From the NCBI GenBank assembly GCA_036937835.1, contig CM072868.1, positions 9,463,001-9,527,000 of the forward strand: a stretch of 64,000 nucleotides of DNA, written 5' to 3'. Positions 12,458 through 24,800 of the stretch are shown here, one piece after another. Origin of the DNA: Pampus argenteus. Taxonomy: Eukaryota; Chordata; Actinopteri; Scombriformes; Stromateidae. How positions within the stretch are numbered: position 1 is the stretch's first letter; each line of letters starts with the position of its first letter. Position numbers and translations under genes: made by a program. Below the pieces are notes generated by a model. It saw only the letters and a list, made by a program, of their open reading frames with translations, searched no databases and had not been told where the DNA came from.

Positions 12458-13084
12458 GCTTCATACAACCTCCATTGAATCCACCATGTGTGGGGCTGAG
12501 AGAGTTAAAAGTTGCGGCATTAAATCATTTTAGTATTGACTGTACGATCAACTACTACCTGTCCGAATAACTGACACATTAGAGTCATACAAAGTACTTT
12601 TAAAAAGTGCCTAAAATAAGAGCGCTGAATCAATCTGAACATGAACTGGTGTTGCACAAATTTTTGTGACCCATCAATTAATGTGATCTGTGCTATCAAA
12701 ACGTGAATCTCTGTTTCTGTACGGGACTCTATTTAAATACTATAGTGGCATAGTTTTTTTTTTGGTAAAAACCAGTTAAAAATAAAGTATGTATGTGATA
12801 AAGAAACACTAAAGGTTTTACAGTGTTCACAAAATCTAAACGGTTACAATTTGGTGTGACACCGTCCGGAAACGACCGTTGCTTCTTTCTTAACGCGAGA
12901 TCACAGTGCGGGACTTAACATTTCTAGGTGAGTATATCTTCAAGATCGAGGTGAACAGTTAAGTCATTTTTACCATAACAAGACCATTTTGCAAAGCATT
13001 TGTGAATTTGTTGGTCCAGTTAGAATGTAACGGTTGCAACAGAGCGAATGAGGTTGTGCGGTAAAAGAATCTAGTTCGCTAAAC

Positions 13085-13108
13085 GACGTTAGCTTCGAAG
13101 CTAACGTC
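13085..13108. promoter_or_regulatory. Perfect 24-bp palindrome upstream of SNRPA
   Basis: The sequence from 13085 is GACGTTAGCTTC followed by its exact reverse complement. It lies about 155-175 bp upstream of the SNRPA start codon, inside the probable promoter or 5' UTR. It contains two inverted GACGTTAGC half-sites that could bind a dimeric factor. No function is demonstrated. Confidence 0.6.
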
Positions 13109-13261
13109 TACCGCGCGTGATTCACGTTGGATGGTTGCTTGCTAACTTAGCTTCTTACCGGTTGCTCTGATATTTCGCTTCTAACTGGTTTCAAACCTAA
13201 AAAAAACCCACTAACGTTTCGGTCGTATAAATTCAACCACTCACCCTCGACAGGTTACAGG

Positions 13262-14686
13262 ATGGCCACCGCGGAAGTACGACTTAATCATACAATCTAC
13301 ATCAACAACTTGAATGAGAAAATCAAGAAAGATGGTAAGTCCGTCCTCAACCCATCCTGCCTGGTGTTTTCTTGTTGTACTTAAACACACACACGTCTCT
13401 AAATGAAGCTACTTGTGTTTCCGCAGAGTTGAAGAAGTCGCTGTACGCCATCTTCTCCCAGTTCGGACAGATTTTGGATATCTTGGTCGCACGAAACCTA
13501 AAGATGAAGGGTCAGGCCTTTGTTATCTTTAAGGAGGTTAACAGCGCCTCCAATGCTCTGAGATCCATGCAGGGATTCCCTTTCTATGACAAACCTATGG
13601 TATGTTCATCACAGTGGAAACCAGATCACTGGATTAGCAAAATATAACGACTTCTGTCAAATAATTGACATTACTGCGGCTTCTTGGGTTTTTGTGGTCT
13701 TAACTTATTTGTCTCTTCTTCCCATAGCGTATCCAATATGCCAAGCAGGACTCAGACATCATAGCTAAAATGAAGGGGACGTATGTGGAGCGTGACCGTA
13801 AAAAAGAGAAGAAGAAGCCTAAAGGGGCCGATGCAGCCGGATCCAAAAAAGGAGTAGCAGGAGCTGCTGCCGCCATGGTCGCCGGAGTACCTGCAGCCAT
13901 GCCTGTAAGTGTGTGTGTATATGTGTGTTGTATGGTGAAACTAATGCAAGTATGTACATGTAATGTAATGTAATGTGACTTCAAATGCACCCTATACCAA
14001 TACTATTTTCCCACCTTGAATATTGGAAGAGAACAGCTTGCTCAACATTATTGTACTTTCTTATTTTTTAGGGAATGCCTCCCATGAGCCAGGCGCCCCG
14101 TATGATGCACATGCCAGGTCAGCCGCCCTACATGCCCCCTCCAGGCATGATGCCTCCTCCTGGGATGGCACCTGGTCAGATGCCTCCTGGTGCAATGCCT
14201 CCTGGCCAGATGATGCCTGGACAAATGCCCCAGCAGGTAGTGTGTGTCTTGCCATCTGGAAGTTGAAGAGGATTGTATAATTTTGCAGCTGATTCTTCAC
14301 TTCTCTATTCTGACTTCTTCTTTATTTTTATCCTTGCAGGTTGCAGAAAATCCTCCTAATCACATCCTCTTCCTCACCAACCTGCCCGAGGAGACCAATG
14401 AGCTCATGCTGTCCATGCTCTTCAACCAGTCAGTAACAAGTCTTTCTTTTCCTGGTTTCAGGTGTACATATTTCTATTTATTAAAAGCAGATGCTGACTT
14501 TTATTTATTTATTTTTTTTAACACAGGTTCCCGGGATTCAAGGAAGTACGTCTGGTCCCAGGCCGCCACGACATCGCCTTTGTGGAGTTTGAGAATGAAG
14601 TGCAAGCGGGTGCTGCACGAGATGCACTACAAGGCTTTAAGATCACGCAAACTAATGCTATGAAGATCTCATTTGCCAAGAAGTAA
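13262..14686 (+). CDS. snrpa: U1 snRNP protein A (U1A), 6 exons
   Basis: U1A binds stem-loop II of U1 snRNA and is a core U1 snRNP protein in the nucleus. Exons: 13262-13334, 13427-13599, 13728-13904, 14072-14236, 14340-14428, 14527-14686; 278 residues (human 282). RRM1 has RNP2 IYINNL (12-17) and RNP1 KGQAFVIF (52-59). Tyr13, Gln54 and Phe56, which stack on the RNA, are all kept. A Lys/Ala linker is followed by a Met/Pro-rich segment (repeated PPGM, PPGQM). RRM2 starts near 200 (HILFLTNLPEETNELML) with RNP1-like HDIAFVEF, and the protein ends ISFAKK. The intervening linker and second RRM fit U1A rather than the shorter U2B'' paralog (SNRPB2), and so does the RNA element in the 3' UTR. The start codon has A at -3 and G at +4. 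Confidence 0.97.
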
Positions 14687-15073
14687 CATTTCTCCTAAAA
14701 CCAGTCTTCTTCTAACATGAACACACACACACGGTGGTCTTTTTATTTTATTTTTAATGTACAGCAGTGACCCAAACTGAGGAAAGTTTTTAAAAATGAA
14801 CAGTTAAATTGCACAGCACTGCTGTTTTTTTTCCTCCTTCCAGGATTACATGTAAGTATACATTGAATTTACATGCAAGTATGTTCTTTACATCAAGTTG
14901 CTGCGCTGTCTGAACTGTACATAACTAACACGGTCAGGTAAATTAAGAGTTGAATATAGACGTTAGTCAATCTGCATCATACAGATACAAATTTCACTGC
15001 AGTATCAGTTTCTTGCTTCACCCTCATATCCACAAGCAACTTGATGTGTTGTATTTCGTTTACTGTTTGTACT

Positions 15074-15125
15074 AAAGCATTGCACCCGGGGTCTGGTTGA
15101 CCAGACATTGTACCTGGAGCTTTTT
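15074..15125 (+). promoter_or_regulatory. snrpa: U1A autoregulatory polyadenylation-inhibition element (PIE)
   Basis: In the SNRPA 3' UTR two U1A-binding heptamers face each other in one foldable RNA. Box 1 is ATTGCAC at 15079-15085 and box 2 is ATTGTAC at 15107-15113. AAAGC (15074-15078) pairs with GCTTT (15119-15123). CCGG (15086-15089) pairs with CTGG (15114-15117) through one G-U. GTCTGG (15091-15096) pairs with CCAGAC (15101-15106) around a TTGA loop. Single unpaired bases lie opposite each box. In mammals two U1A molecules bind this element and block poly(A) polymerase on U1A's own pre-mRNA. A non-canonical ATTAAA signal follows 22 nt after box 2, as expected for this control. Confidence 0.93.
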
Positions 15126-15135
15126 TCATTTTACA

Positions 15136-15141
15136 ATTAAA
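15136..15141 (+). terminator. snrpa: SNRPA polyadenylation signal ATTAAA
   Basis: ATTAAA lies 22 nt downstream of the second U1A box, followed by GT-rich sequence near 15165-15190. The spacing matches the known arrangement in which PIE-bound U1A represses cleavage and polyadenylation. AATAAA at 15338-15343 is a possible downstream alternative. Confidence 0.75.
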
Positions 15142-18100
15142 ACGTTATTTGATACAGTGCTATGCCTTATTGTCTGGATGTGTGTTTATGTTGTGAAAGA
15201 AGCTTTTTTTTTAAGATACTGTTAGATGATGCAATAGACTTACGGTACTTTCCTCTGCTGGTGTTGAGGTGAAGTGAGCAAAGGCTTCAGCCTCTCTGTG
15301 ACTTTAAATGGGAGATGGTGGGTACGAGAATCGATGTAATAAAGTTTCATAGATGACTGGAAGTTTGGTGACCTAATTCTAGCACGTCTTCAGCCGCAGA
15401 GGAAGGACTATTTAGTTAAATCACTTGTAGTGCAAGTTGTGTTTGAAACAAACCACTGCTGGACAGAGCAGAATAAGTTTTGTCAGCAGAGGAGCTCTAA
15501 ACAACACTCTGTGGGAGAGATCAGAAAACAACAACAACAAAGGTCCTTTTGACAGATCTCATGACACTGAGGCTACATGGTGCACACTTCACACTGCAGA
15601 CCACCTGCGTTCTCCACAAACTTAATGCTTTGCAGAAAATTGAATTCTTTGGGAACAGAAAAAAAATCTAATTTCCTATCAGTCCTGGTCTTATTGGAAC
15701 CTCTATTAGATCGTCCAAAGCATGAATTCACTTAACAGACTTCAGTTTGGGTTTTGAAGTAGACATTACATCTCTTTGGCCTTTGTACTTTGGTAAGGGG
15801 GATTCCTTTCTAAATTTTCAATTAGATTACATCATGTACTGGCTGGTCTAGAGCCATTGTGCTTTGCAATTTTAAGTGACATTGTTCCTGTCTCTGTTTT
15901 GAGGCTTAATCGCTTTTTTCTGCAGCAGTAATCCAGAAAAAGCAAATTGCGTATCGACATCGTTTTGTGTGTTGGTCATAAATCTGGAGATGGTCCACTG
16001 ATACAGGGTTTAGTCATATGACAGTGATTTAATTATGAGCCTCTGGGAACATGTGGTATTAGTGCTGATTTGAGTAGAAATATTGGATGAAATGAGTCTC
16101 TGCTGTTGTCTCTGCGCTGTGGTTTTTGGGTTTGGAAGCTCATGTTTAACATATTTATCCGATTATACAGTAGAAGGAAATAAAGCTGTGTTGCTATAAT
16201 CTCATCACAACAATGCGGTTTTTAATAACAAATGTTTCAAGTGCCTTTTTTATGAGGACTTTATGCAAGTAATTGGTGTTTACATAAACATCTAATGAAT
16301 GCCAGTGGGTACTCACAATTAGTAAAAGCCTACTGCATGTTTTGCATCAAAGACCCCCTGCCCCGGTCTGCAGATACTTTAGGTTTGCAGAGTAATCCAC
16401 CTTCTCATCTCAAAGGCTGGATTCATGAGGGTCGGGTGGAGTGATGTGTGAATTAGGTTTAATTTGGACTCAAACTATCTTCTGTGCCCAGTGCACACAG
16501 GGCCTCCCCTGTTGTGGACTTAAACTGTGCCCTGGGTAATTGTCTTCAGGTCAGCTTAACAGTGTATGCAGAGATACACATTCTTCTACAGTTTCCCAGC
16601 CTTTCCACACTCCCTTATTTTGCCTTGAGAAAGTGCTGACCTTAGTCACCAGAATACTGTGTGTGTGTGTGTCTGTGTGTGTGAGAGAGAGTGTGTGTCG
16701 CATGCTCTTGGCAACATGCCTAGAGCCTTCCCCATTCACCAGCACAGCGATCTTTCAGTTGCAGGGATTGAAAGGCAACTTATCTGGTGGGTTATGTGTG
16801 GGAATTATGTGTCAGTGTCACTCCAGAGTAAGATCCCCTCGGGACAGTATCAGTGTATGACAGCTCATGTCTGAATATGTGTCTTCTCTGACACCTTAAG
16901 TTGAAATGAATATTATATTTGTTGACATCTGAGGACTTATGTATATATATGAAGGATATTGATTTGGGATACATATTCTAGGGTCTCAGGTCACAATCAA
17001 TCTGGAGATGTTAGAGTTCGTGTCGTGTCGTTCAGTCGTGATCAATCATTCATGCATCTTAAATGATGTGTATATATTTTTCAAATCTGTCTAAAAAACA
17101 GTCAGGTGGCCAAATGAACATCTCTTTCAGGGTTTCAGACTGTTAAGACATACTTGAATAATTGTGAACCGATCCTTTAAAATTTCTCACCAAGAGCACA
17201 CATTTGACCATTAGATGGAGCCAAATACACAACTGATAGGCTACTTCTATTTAAGCACCACGATCTTAAGATCCAAAGGGAGTAAGGGGTTGGGGAGTTT
17301 TTTTTTGTGTGACACTTCCTCAGGTGCAGCACACACACAGCTGCCTCTGAGCACATATCCAGTGATGTCAGTGTGTTTCCGGATGGTTGGTTAGAATTCA
17401 GCTCATGCATCGGAGGTCACTGCTCCTCTATGCAAATCACTGCTCGGTTCTTCAAGAGCCCTCTGTTCTGCTGCGGGGTCACTGCAGAGCGCTGGGCCGC
17501 GGAAACACCAGCGGTTGTCAGGGAAGCTCTTGAGCAACAAGCCCATGATAGACCTTTAAGATAGAGGAGGCGGAGGGAGAATCTCATTAGATTTCCCCCT
17601 GATAAAGAAGATACATTGTGTGGCAGTCTTGGTACCAACAAGACGAGCACTGGAAGTCAGATGTGGAAAATATGACCTGTGCCAATATCCAGAAGATGTC
17701 CGTACAATTTCTCTTCTATGTTTATGCGCTCACCCGGTTAGAATTCGCAGCCGGCAGCGACATGTGAACCTGTGTTCAGACAAGCAAGTTGAATTGTAAT
17801 TGTGGGAAGGATGATGACATTTCTTAGGAAATCAGTTTGCATTTGTGTGATAGGTGCGCTTGGTTTCATCATCCACAACAGAGAGGTATTTTAATTACGG
17901 AGGGCTTCAGCATGAAAGCCTATAGAAAGTTTCCCCTTCAGAGGCCACCCAAGCCCGAGCAAAACTGTGAAAACAGTTAATTGGAGCGGCGGAGCTTTGA
18001 TGTGAGGCCTGAAACTGGAGGAGAGGAACCGGTGAAGTGGCACAAAGAGAAAGAGGAAACAGAAAACCTACAGAAAGCAAACATGAGATACGTATTCAGA

Positions 18101-18500
18101 ATAATCCCATGTGTAAATGTGAAAGAGTTTAAAAAAAAAAGTTGGTCTCAGAGTGTAGGTTAGACTGCAACACACACAGAGAGAGAGAGGAGTGAGAGCA
18201 TTGGTGCGCGCTGGGAACCACCCGGAGAGCTGAAAGACGGATATTCCCTGCCTCAGGACACACCCTCCATGCTCTCTCTCACTCACTCTGCCTCTCATTG
18301 TTTCCCACACTGACTCTGTTGCCGCCGGGCTTCGTATCGGGTTAACAAATGACCAGCCAGCCGCTTGGATGAGAAGAGCGCAAAGTAAAATCATTCCGCC
18401 GGAGAGAGACGCAACTTTGGCGACTGCTTCCAACACATTCATCACGATATGTGTTGATTGATCTTACGGGAATATATATGTTATTAGGCTTTGAAAATGT
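15142..18500. other. Intergenic region between SNRPA and the Jagged-like gene
   Basis: No gene is seen. A GT/GA microsatellite lies at about 16660-16700. TGTGGGAA at 17801-17808 and TTTCCCACA at 18301-18309 fit the RBPJ (CSL) core on opposite strands. The stretch 17450-17560 is GC-richer than its surroundings. The interval likely contains the distal promoter of the Notch-ligand gene. Confidence 0.5.
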
Positions 18501-19038
18501 ATATGGATCAGGCTTGAAGAGAGACAGAAGAAGAAGAAGAAGAGAGAGAGAGAGTGTCAGCTAATTGGGATGAGAGTTCAAGTCAAGTGAGCCGGCAGAT
18601 TGGACCTTTAAAGCCTCTTAACACAGGTGGTAGGAGGAATACAGCAGCAAGGGAAGTGTGTTTATGTGTCACTCCCAGTGGAAATCCACCCTGGACGCAG
18701 CGGGAAGGGGTGATCAGGTGTGAATGTGGGCGGGTGGGTGGGGGGGAATAGATCCAAGCGGAGACAGACAGAGGTAGTTATGGTTTCTCTCAAACCACTG
18801 GACGCGATGAAGTGGCTCTGCGGGAGTTTCAGGGTATAGACCGGAGAAGAGGAGAGAGGGCGGACGGACGGATTGGAGGGAGGAGGAGGAGGAGCGGGAG
18901 GGGGACAACACCACCACCACCAAAGCGCACAGCACGGTCTCCAATCCCCCTGACGCAGGGATGGAGAGCACTAGAGCGCACAGGGCAACTCGGCCCGATC
19001 CTACAAACGGGAGCGTAAAGATCACCGTGACGCCAGGC
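18501..19038 (+). promoter_or_regulatory. Proximal promoter / 5' UTR of the Jagged-like gene
   Basis: This block is GC-rich with purine stretches (GAAGAAGAAG and GAGAGAG near 18525-18556, GAGGGAGGAGGAGG near 18876) and precedes the signal-peptide exon. Open frames on both strands here (e.g. minus 18714-19154) are products of base composition. The transcription start cannot be fixed from sequence. Confidence 0.4.
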
Positions 19039-21818
19039 ATGAGGGCTGACAGACACCGGGGACACCTCCACCTGCAGCGGACTGTGATTTTTCTCGTTGC
19101 GCTCACGATACAACTGCAGGTAAGCCACTGATTAAGTGCTATTCCGGGCGACACTTAAACCCCCGAAGCTGAGTTTTAACGCTGAGTGATTTATCTGAAT
19201 GTATTTCGTGAAAACAGACAATCATGGAGTCCACACACACAGACAGTCTCTCTTTACCCTTTGTACTGCCCTCATTCCCGGCTCGGCTCTGCTCCTATAT
19301 GGCGCTGTGCCCACCTGTTGTTTCAGCCCTCTGGTGTCTATTATCCCACGCAACAGAGAACTACAGTAATCCTGTTTTAGAAGCACGGGACATCACGGCA
19401 ACATCACATTTAAAACAAAAAAACCCAAATACTACAGGGTAATAGACCAAGCAGAAGGAATAGCCTCCAGCTGCTGCATCTATTTTGTTTTTGTGATTTC
19501 AGTGTGAAAGGTAACACACTCATCTCCATCACAGCCTCTGTTCAGCATCCACGCCTTACTGACTGCTTGATAAAAAAAGAGTATTTACATCTGCATTTCT
19601 CTGCATCTCCATCTTGAGCACGTTTGTCTGCTGGTGCATTTTAGACACATTATTCTCAATTCTACCTGCTGTGTCTTTGTACTTAATAGGTTACACAGAT
19701 GGAGACTTTCTACTGTGTGTTATAGAGCTTCATAGAGAACAGTGATGTGTTATAAAAGCTGCAATAACTAATATAAAAAGCTTTTGTTTTATACAAACAG
19801 AATACTGGACATGGATGTGTAATACCAGCAACATATTTTTAACTTTTCACCCAGTGAGCTGCTGGTGTGATCAGGATGTCTGTGATGTGTGAAAAGACTC
19901 AGCAGTACCAAGAACAGGCCCAGAGGTGCTCCAGAGTGTGCATGTGTGCACATGTGTGTGTGTGTGTGATTTTGAGCATGTTTTCTCTAAACATTGAGCT
20001 CACATCCAGCATCTGTCTCTTGGGTGTGTGAAGCGCAGGGCCACAGCCGAATCAACTCCGGGGCGTGTGAATGTTTTACGTTTAGGGCAGCTCTGCATGT
20101 CTCTCTCTGCACCTCTGCAACCCCCTCACAGCTGAGTAACAACACACTCCACTCCCTCCATTATCTGACTGCACTGCAGTGTGAAACACACACTCAGGAG
20201 CTGCTGGTGACCATTTATAATGCAGTGAAAACAACAGTATTATCATCAGGAGATGCCCAGACCTGTTTGAATAAAGTGATTCACGAGTGAAGCTTCTCGA
20301 CAGTCCAGCAGTCACTACATGTTGTGTTTTGTCCAATTTGATGATTCCCAAGGCACTTACTGCAGGGTAGTGTTTTCAGCTGTAACTTGTCTGAAAATTA
20401 GTCTCAGATAAGTTTCAGGCTGGATGAATTCAAAAGATAAATAAGTGAATCAGACTGGATTAGTTTACACTAGATTTATCTCACGTTTACCTTTAATCAA
20501 GAGATGTCATTTATCATTTTATGATATCTTAATTAGACGGAACAATCTCACAAAGCAACTGATTTCTGGTTGAAGAATCAAAGGGACAATCTTTATTGAA
20601 ATAAATCAAATGTACATTTTTGGCAAAAACCTAATAAATAGATGTTCATTTCATAAACAGAGTTTGATAGATCCATCCAGATAGTTACTGTGAAGATTGG
20701 CAGTATTTAAATTATCATAAATCTCAGTCAACAATAGTGTTGTTTTGAATATAATTACATAGAGTATATGTGATATATAAAAGGAAAGTCCCAATGAAGC
20801 AGTTCACTGACTTACTGTGGGTAATTATATCATCATTGGAAGGTAAGTTTAGCTTTATAACTTGAATTTTAGCTTGATACTGTTTTGGTTTGAACTAAAT
20901 CCGATATTTCAAACCTCACCATTTTGTTCAAGAGGAAAAAAGATGCTTCATCATTGTGTTTCTTTGGTGAAATCTCCCTTTAACCCTGTTCAAACTGCTG
21001 TAACAGCTTGTAACAGTTAGCCAGTCTCGCTGTGCACAGTTAAATGGAGTTCAGGTACTGAGCCATGAACATCAGTCTTTGGATGGAGGGGATTTGATGT
21101 GACCCACCCTGAGTTTTGGGTGCAGTGAGCCTTTAACTACTGAAAGCTCTCCTGCAGAGACGGACTGATCCTCGCTGGGATCTCTTTCTCTCTCTGGTCA
21201 GACTGAGCGCTGAAACGCTGGTATGCAGGGAATGGCTCGGGCACAGAGAGGAGGAGAGGAAGAAAGGAGGATGTGGAGTGATGAGCGCCACTGTATCTCC
21301 ACAAGCCTTTTGATGTAGACGAGTTCACCCCCTCCTCCCACCTCACCCCCTCACCCCCTCTCAGCTCAGGGACAGGGGCAGGAGAGGGACACGCAAACCA
21401 GTAACAATGGGGCGACTGAGATTCTGGTTCAGTGTTGTGCAGGTCTGCGTGGCAGCTTGGCTAAAAGACTGCCGACACATGAGATCTGGATGTGATTTCT
21501 GTTAATATTTCGGTTTGGTTTCCACAGAGGATACATGATTCTGATTCTTGGACTTAATGATCTATCATTAGTTTGGTGTTTGTGCAAGAATGCCTAAAGG
21601 GCAATGAATTATTCAGATTTATTCTTTGATTGAGGTTTCATGGCAAACTGAGATAACAGTGGCTTTATTTTTGTGTTTGCAGTCGTAGGAAGAATCCAAA
21701 TCCATTGTTTCATTGTGCTACAGTGACATGCAGACAGACAGGAGCACACACACAAATGAATGTACGCACATACCTGACCCCGGTGCTCTGAGACTCTCAG
21801 GGGGTCTTGTTAACGCTG

Positions 21819-21861
<43 letters not shown>

Positions 21862-24800
21862 TGTCTCCTCCACCCATCTCTAAACGGGGAGGGGAACACA
21901 GAGAGAAAAGAAAGGAAAGGCAGATAAAAAGGAGAATGGCAACAATGCAGGAAAGAGTTGATAGCTACAGAAAAAGAAATGACAGGAGTGTTACAGTTTG
22001 TTCCCAGATAGAGAGAAGAGGAGGAGGAGGAGGGAGGTGTGAGCAGATAACCAGTGTCATCGTCCCCTGGGAAGGGAGAGTAAAAAATAAGAAGGGAGTG
22101 GTACTCGTGACACATAGGAACAGTTGAGAAAGAAAGAGAAATGAAAGAATGAATGAGAAAAAGGAAGTGGCGACTGAGATAGATACAGAGAGAAATAGAG
22201 TTAGACGATTATATAATAGGAGTGACATGGTTTATTTTTTCCTCTTTTAGAGGTCAGATGGAGATATGTGAATCAAAGTTATGTCCTTCTATCTTTTTTT
22301 TCTGACTTGCTGTCTGACAACTGTTGTGTTGAGACATACTGATACAAGAGGAGACACGCAGCCCACCACAGCGAGACAGTCAAGTGCAGGAAACATGAAA
22401 TTTTGAAGCAAGTTTATACATCATTTTCAGTATTATTTGATGAATAGGATGCACACTGTTGGTCACTTGTACTCAACTTTGTGAGTACAGTGGACAACGG
22501 TGTGCAGGATTTTTGTGTACGAGAAATTTGCAGAATAGTTCTACATTTTAACAAAGTGCTTATTTAATGTTTTTCTGAGTGTGAGAGGAGAGGTTCGATA
22601 TCAATCTCATATATATGTGTGTTTAGTACGGTGCTGGAGTTGAGTTGTGGTTGGTCTGGATTAGCAAAAAGACTGGAATTAAGGGGAAACAATAAAATAA
22701 CATTCAAAAATGCACCACCCAGTGACTAAAACTAAAAAAAACATACTTTGTATCTTGTTTGTTTAGTCTGTACACAAACAGACAGCAGACAACTTCACTG
22801 TAATAACCACAGGCTGTATATAAAAATAGATGTCGCGATGTGTGACTGGTTTACACTGGACCTGGTTTGAAGCCCAGAGCCTCAAAGCTTCAAATCTTAT
22901 TAACGGAATAATAATTTCAGAAATGAGCACGAGTACACTAATTAGAGGGTCTGAATTTAGCAATTGAGTCCATAATGACATCATAAAAAAAATTATTGAC
23001 TTAATATTTCTAGAGAAGAGTTGATGCTTTTTGAATGGGACTCTATTGGAGTCTGTGTCCAATGGCCATCGGTGATATTGCACTAGAAGGTACTTCAAGC
23101 ATTGGCTTCAGCCTCAAACTGTGGTGGTTGGCATTCGCGTGGTGATGACAAGGCTCCAGGAGGCTGCACACAGCCCCTGCACCCCGCTGTTTTCACAAAG
23201 AAATAGTTTCGGCATGTACAATGTCTGACTTTTGTTCCACAAGCTTTCACTGCTCTTTTTAAACTACGGAAAAGATTAAAGTCATGCTACCTATAACTTT
23301 GCAGCAATCTCATTTAGCCACAATCTTGTCTTTCTCAGCCCTAAAGGCAGCCATATATTATCCACTGTGCAGAGTTTGGCACCCTGAAATTATACTAAAA
23401 TTTCCTTTCATCTGCTGGCTCATCTGCTGGCTCTCACCAACAACCTGCATGCTTTCTTTTTTTCCCCCCGTGCTCTGTACTGTATATTGATGTAACTCTC
23501 TTTTTTCCCCCTCACCTCTCTGCTCTCCTCTCTCTGGACTCAGTCTGCGTGTGCGGTCGGGATGTTCGAGCTTCAGATCCATCACTTCCAGAACCCGCAC
23601 GGTCTTCTTCAGACTGGAGACTGCTGTGACCTCCAGACCAGTGGGGGGCAGCGCTGCTCTGCGAGGGACCACTGTGACACTTTCTTTCAAGCTTGCCTCA
23701 AGGAGTACCAGGCCCGAGTCGCCCCAACTGGAGCCTGTACCTTTGGGTCAGGCGCGACAGGAATCCTGGGTGGAAACTCCCAGTCGCTCCGCCACCGAGG
23801 TCACGATGGAGGAGGAGGAGGTGGAGAGGATGGGACTAATGGACACATTGTCATTCCCTTCAAATACGCCTGGCCAGTAAGTACAGGGGCAGAGCAGCTT
23901 ATCAGTATGGTTACCAAGGGAACAGCCTATACTTCAAGTACAACAGTACACTCAAACTGAGGCTAGAGTGGAATAACAATGACACTGTGTAAATTCACAT
24001 GCTCATACGTCTGTTCAGTCCTTCTCTGCAAACAGGTGAATATCACAATAACCAAAACATATATATATATCACAATATCCGCGTATGTATGTAAATTCAC
24101 TGTTAAACTGACTAATTGACACATTGAAAGTCAGATTTCAGGAATCATTCTGGGAGAAATCGTACAAAACTGAATGCAAATTTTAGGGTTTAAAATATTA
24201 ATACTTTCATGAAATTAAATAATAATAATAATAATAATGAATAAACAATCAAATCAGACACATTTCTCTCTCTTCACTCACTCCTATGAGTGTGGTTAAG
24301 ACCAGTGCTTTCCAGTCTGCGGTTTGTGGCCTTCTCACGGGGTCTAAATATAACTCTCAGGAGTCACAATATTATAAATTAGATGATATTTCTGTTTTTC
24401 TGACTTGTTAGTCATGTTAAAGGATGGCAGTGTTGGTCTGTTGGTTCCCTTCTTTGGTCAAGGCTGAAATATCTCAACAACTACTAGATGGTAGCCATGA
24501 CATTTTGTACAAAAATTCATGGTCCCCAGAGGAAGCATCCCTCTGATCCTCCTCTCACTCAGGTCAAAATTTAAACTGATTTTATATGACCATATATTTT
24601 TTGCCTATTATTAAGTGTTAGTGTGCTAGCATGCTAAACTAAGATGGTAAACTAAACTATTAAAGTTATAATATGTAACTTAATTTTAATCAAGGTAATG
24701 GTCACCTGTCAATGGCGTCATATCCCCTTTGCACATGTGTTAGTGTTGTGGTTGTCTGCCACACTTTGCATCTAGTTTTAAGCCAAATTTTTACAATACA

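Larger units (their letters stand above)
11714..13261. promoter_or_regulatory. Divergent ACTMAP-SNRPA intergenic/promoter region
   Basis: This 1.5 kb separates the two divergent genes and must contain both 5' UTRs and promoters. On the minus strand a likely ACTMAP 5' exon ends at a GTATGT donor near 11967 and includes the motif at 12031-12060. A foldback element lies at 12079-12457 and a perfect 24-bp palindrome at 13085-13108. Immediately before the SNRPA start codon the sequence is GC-richer. I cannot place transcription starts exactly. Confidence 0.5.
19120..23543 (+). other. Jagged-like gene intron 1 (4.4 kb)
   Basis: The intron carries a (GT)n microsatellite of about 40 bp at 21821-21860 and a GAGGAGG tract near 22018. 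A dispersed teleost-type repeat fragment lies at about 22795-23110. No extra exon is evident. Conserved non-coding elements are plausible but cannot be judged without other genomes. Confidence 0.6.

Noticed and set aside
15842..16400. Search for tRNA or other structured RNA genes in intergenic DNA
   Set aside because: No tRNA A/B box pair or clear cloverleaf was found by eye here or elsewhere in the window.
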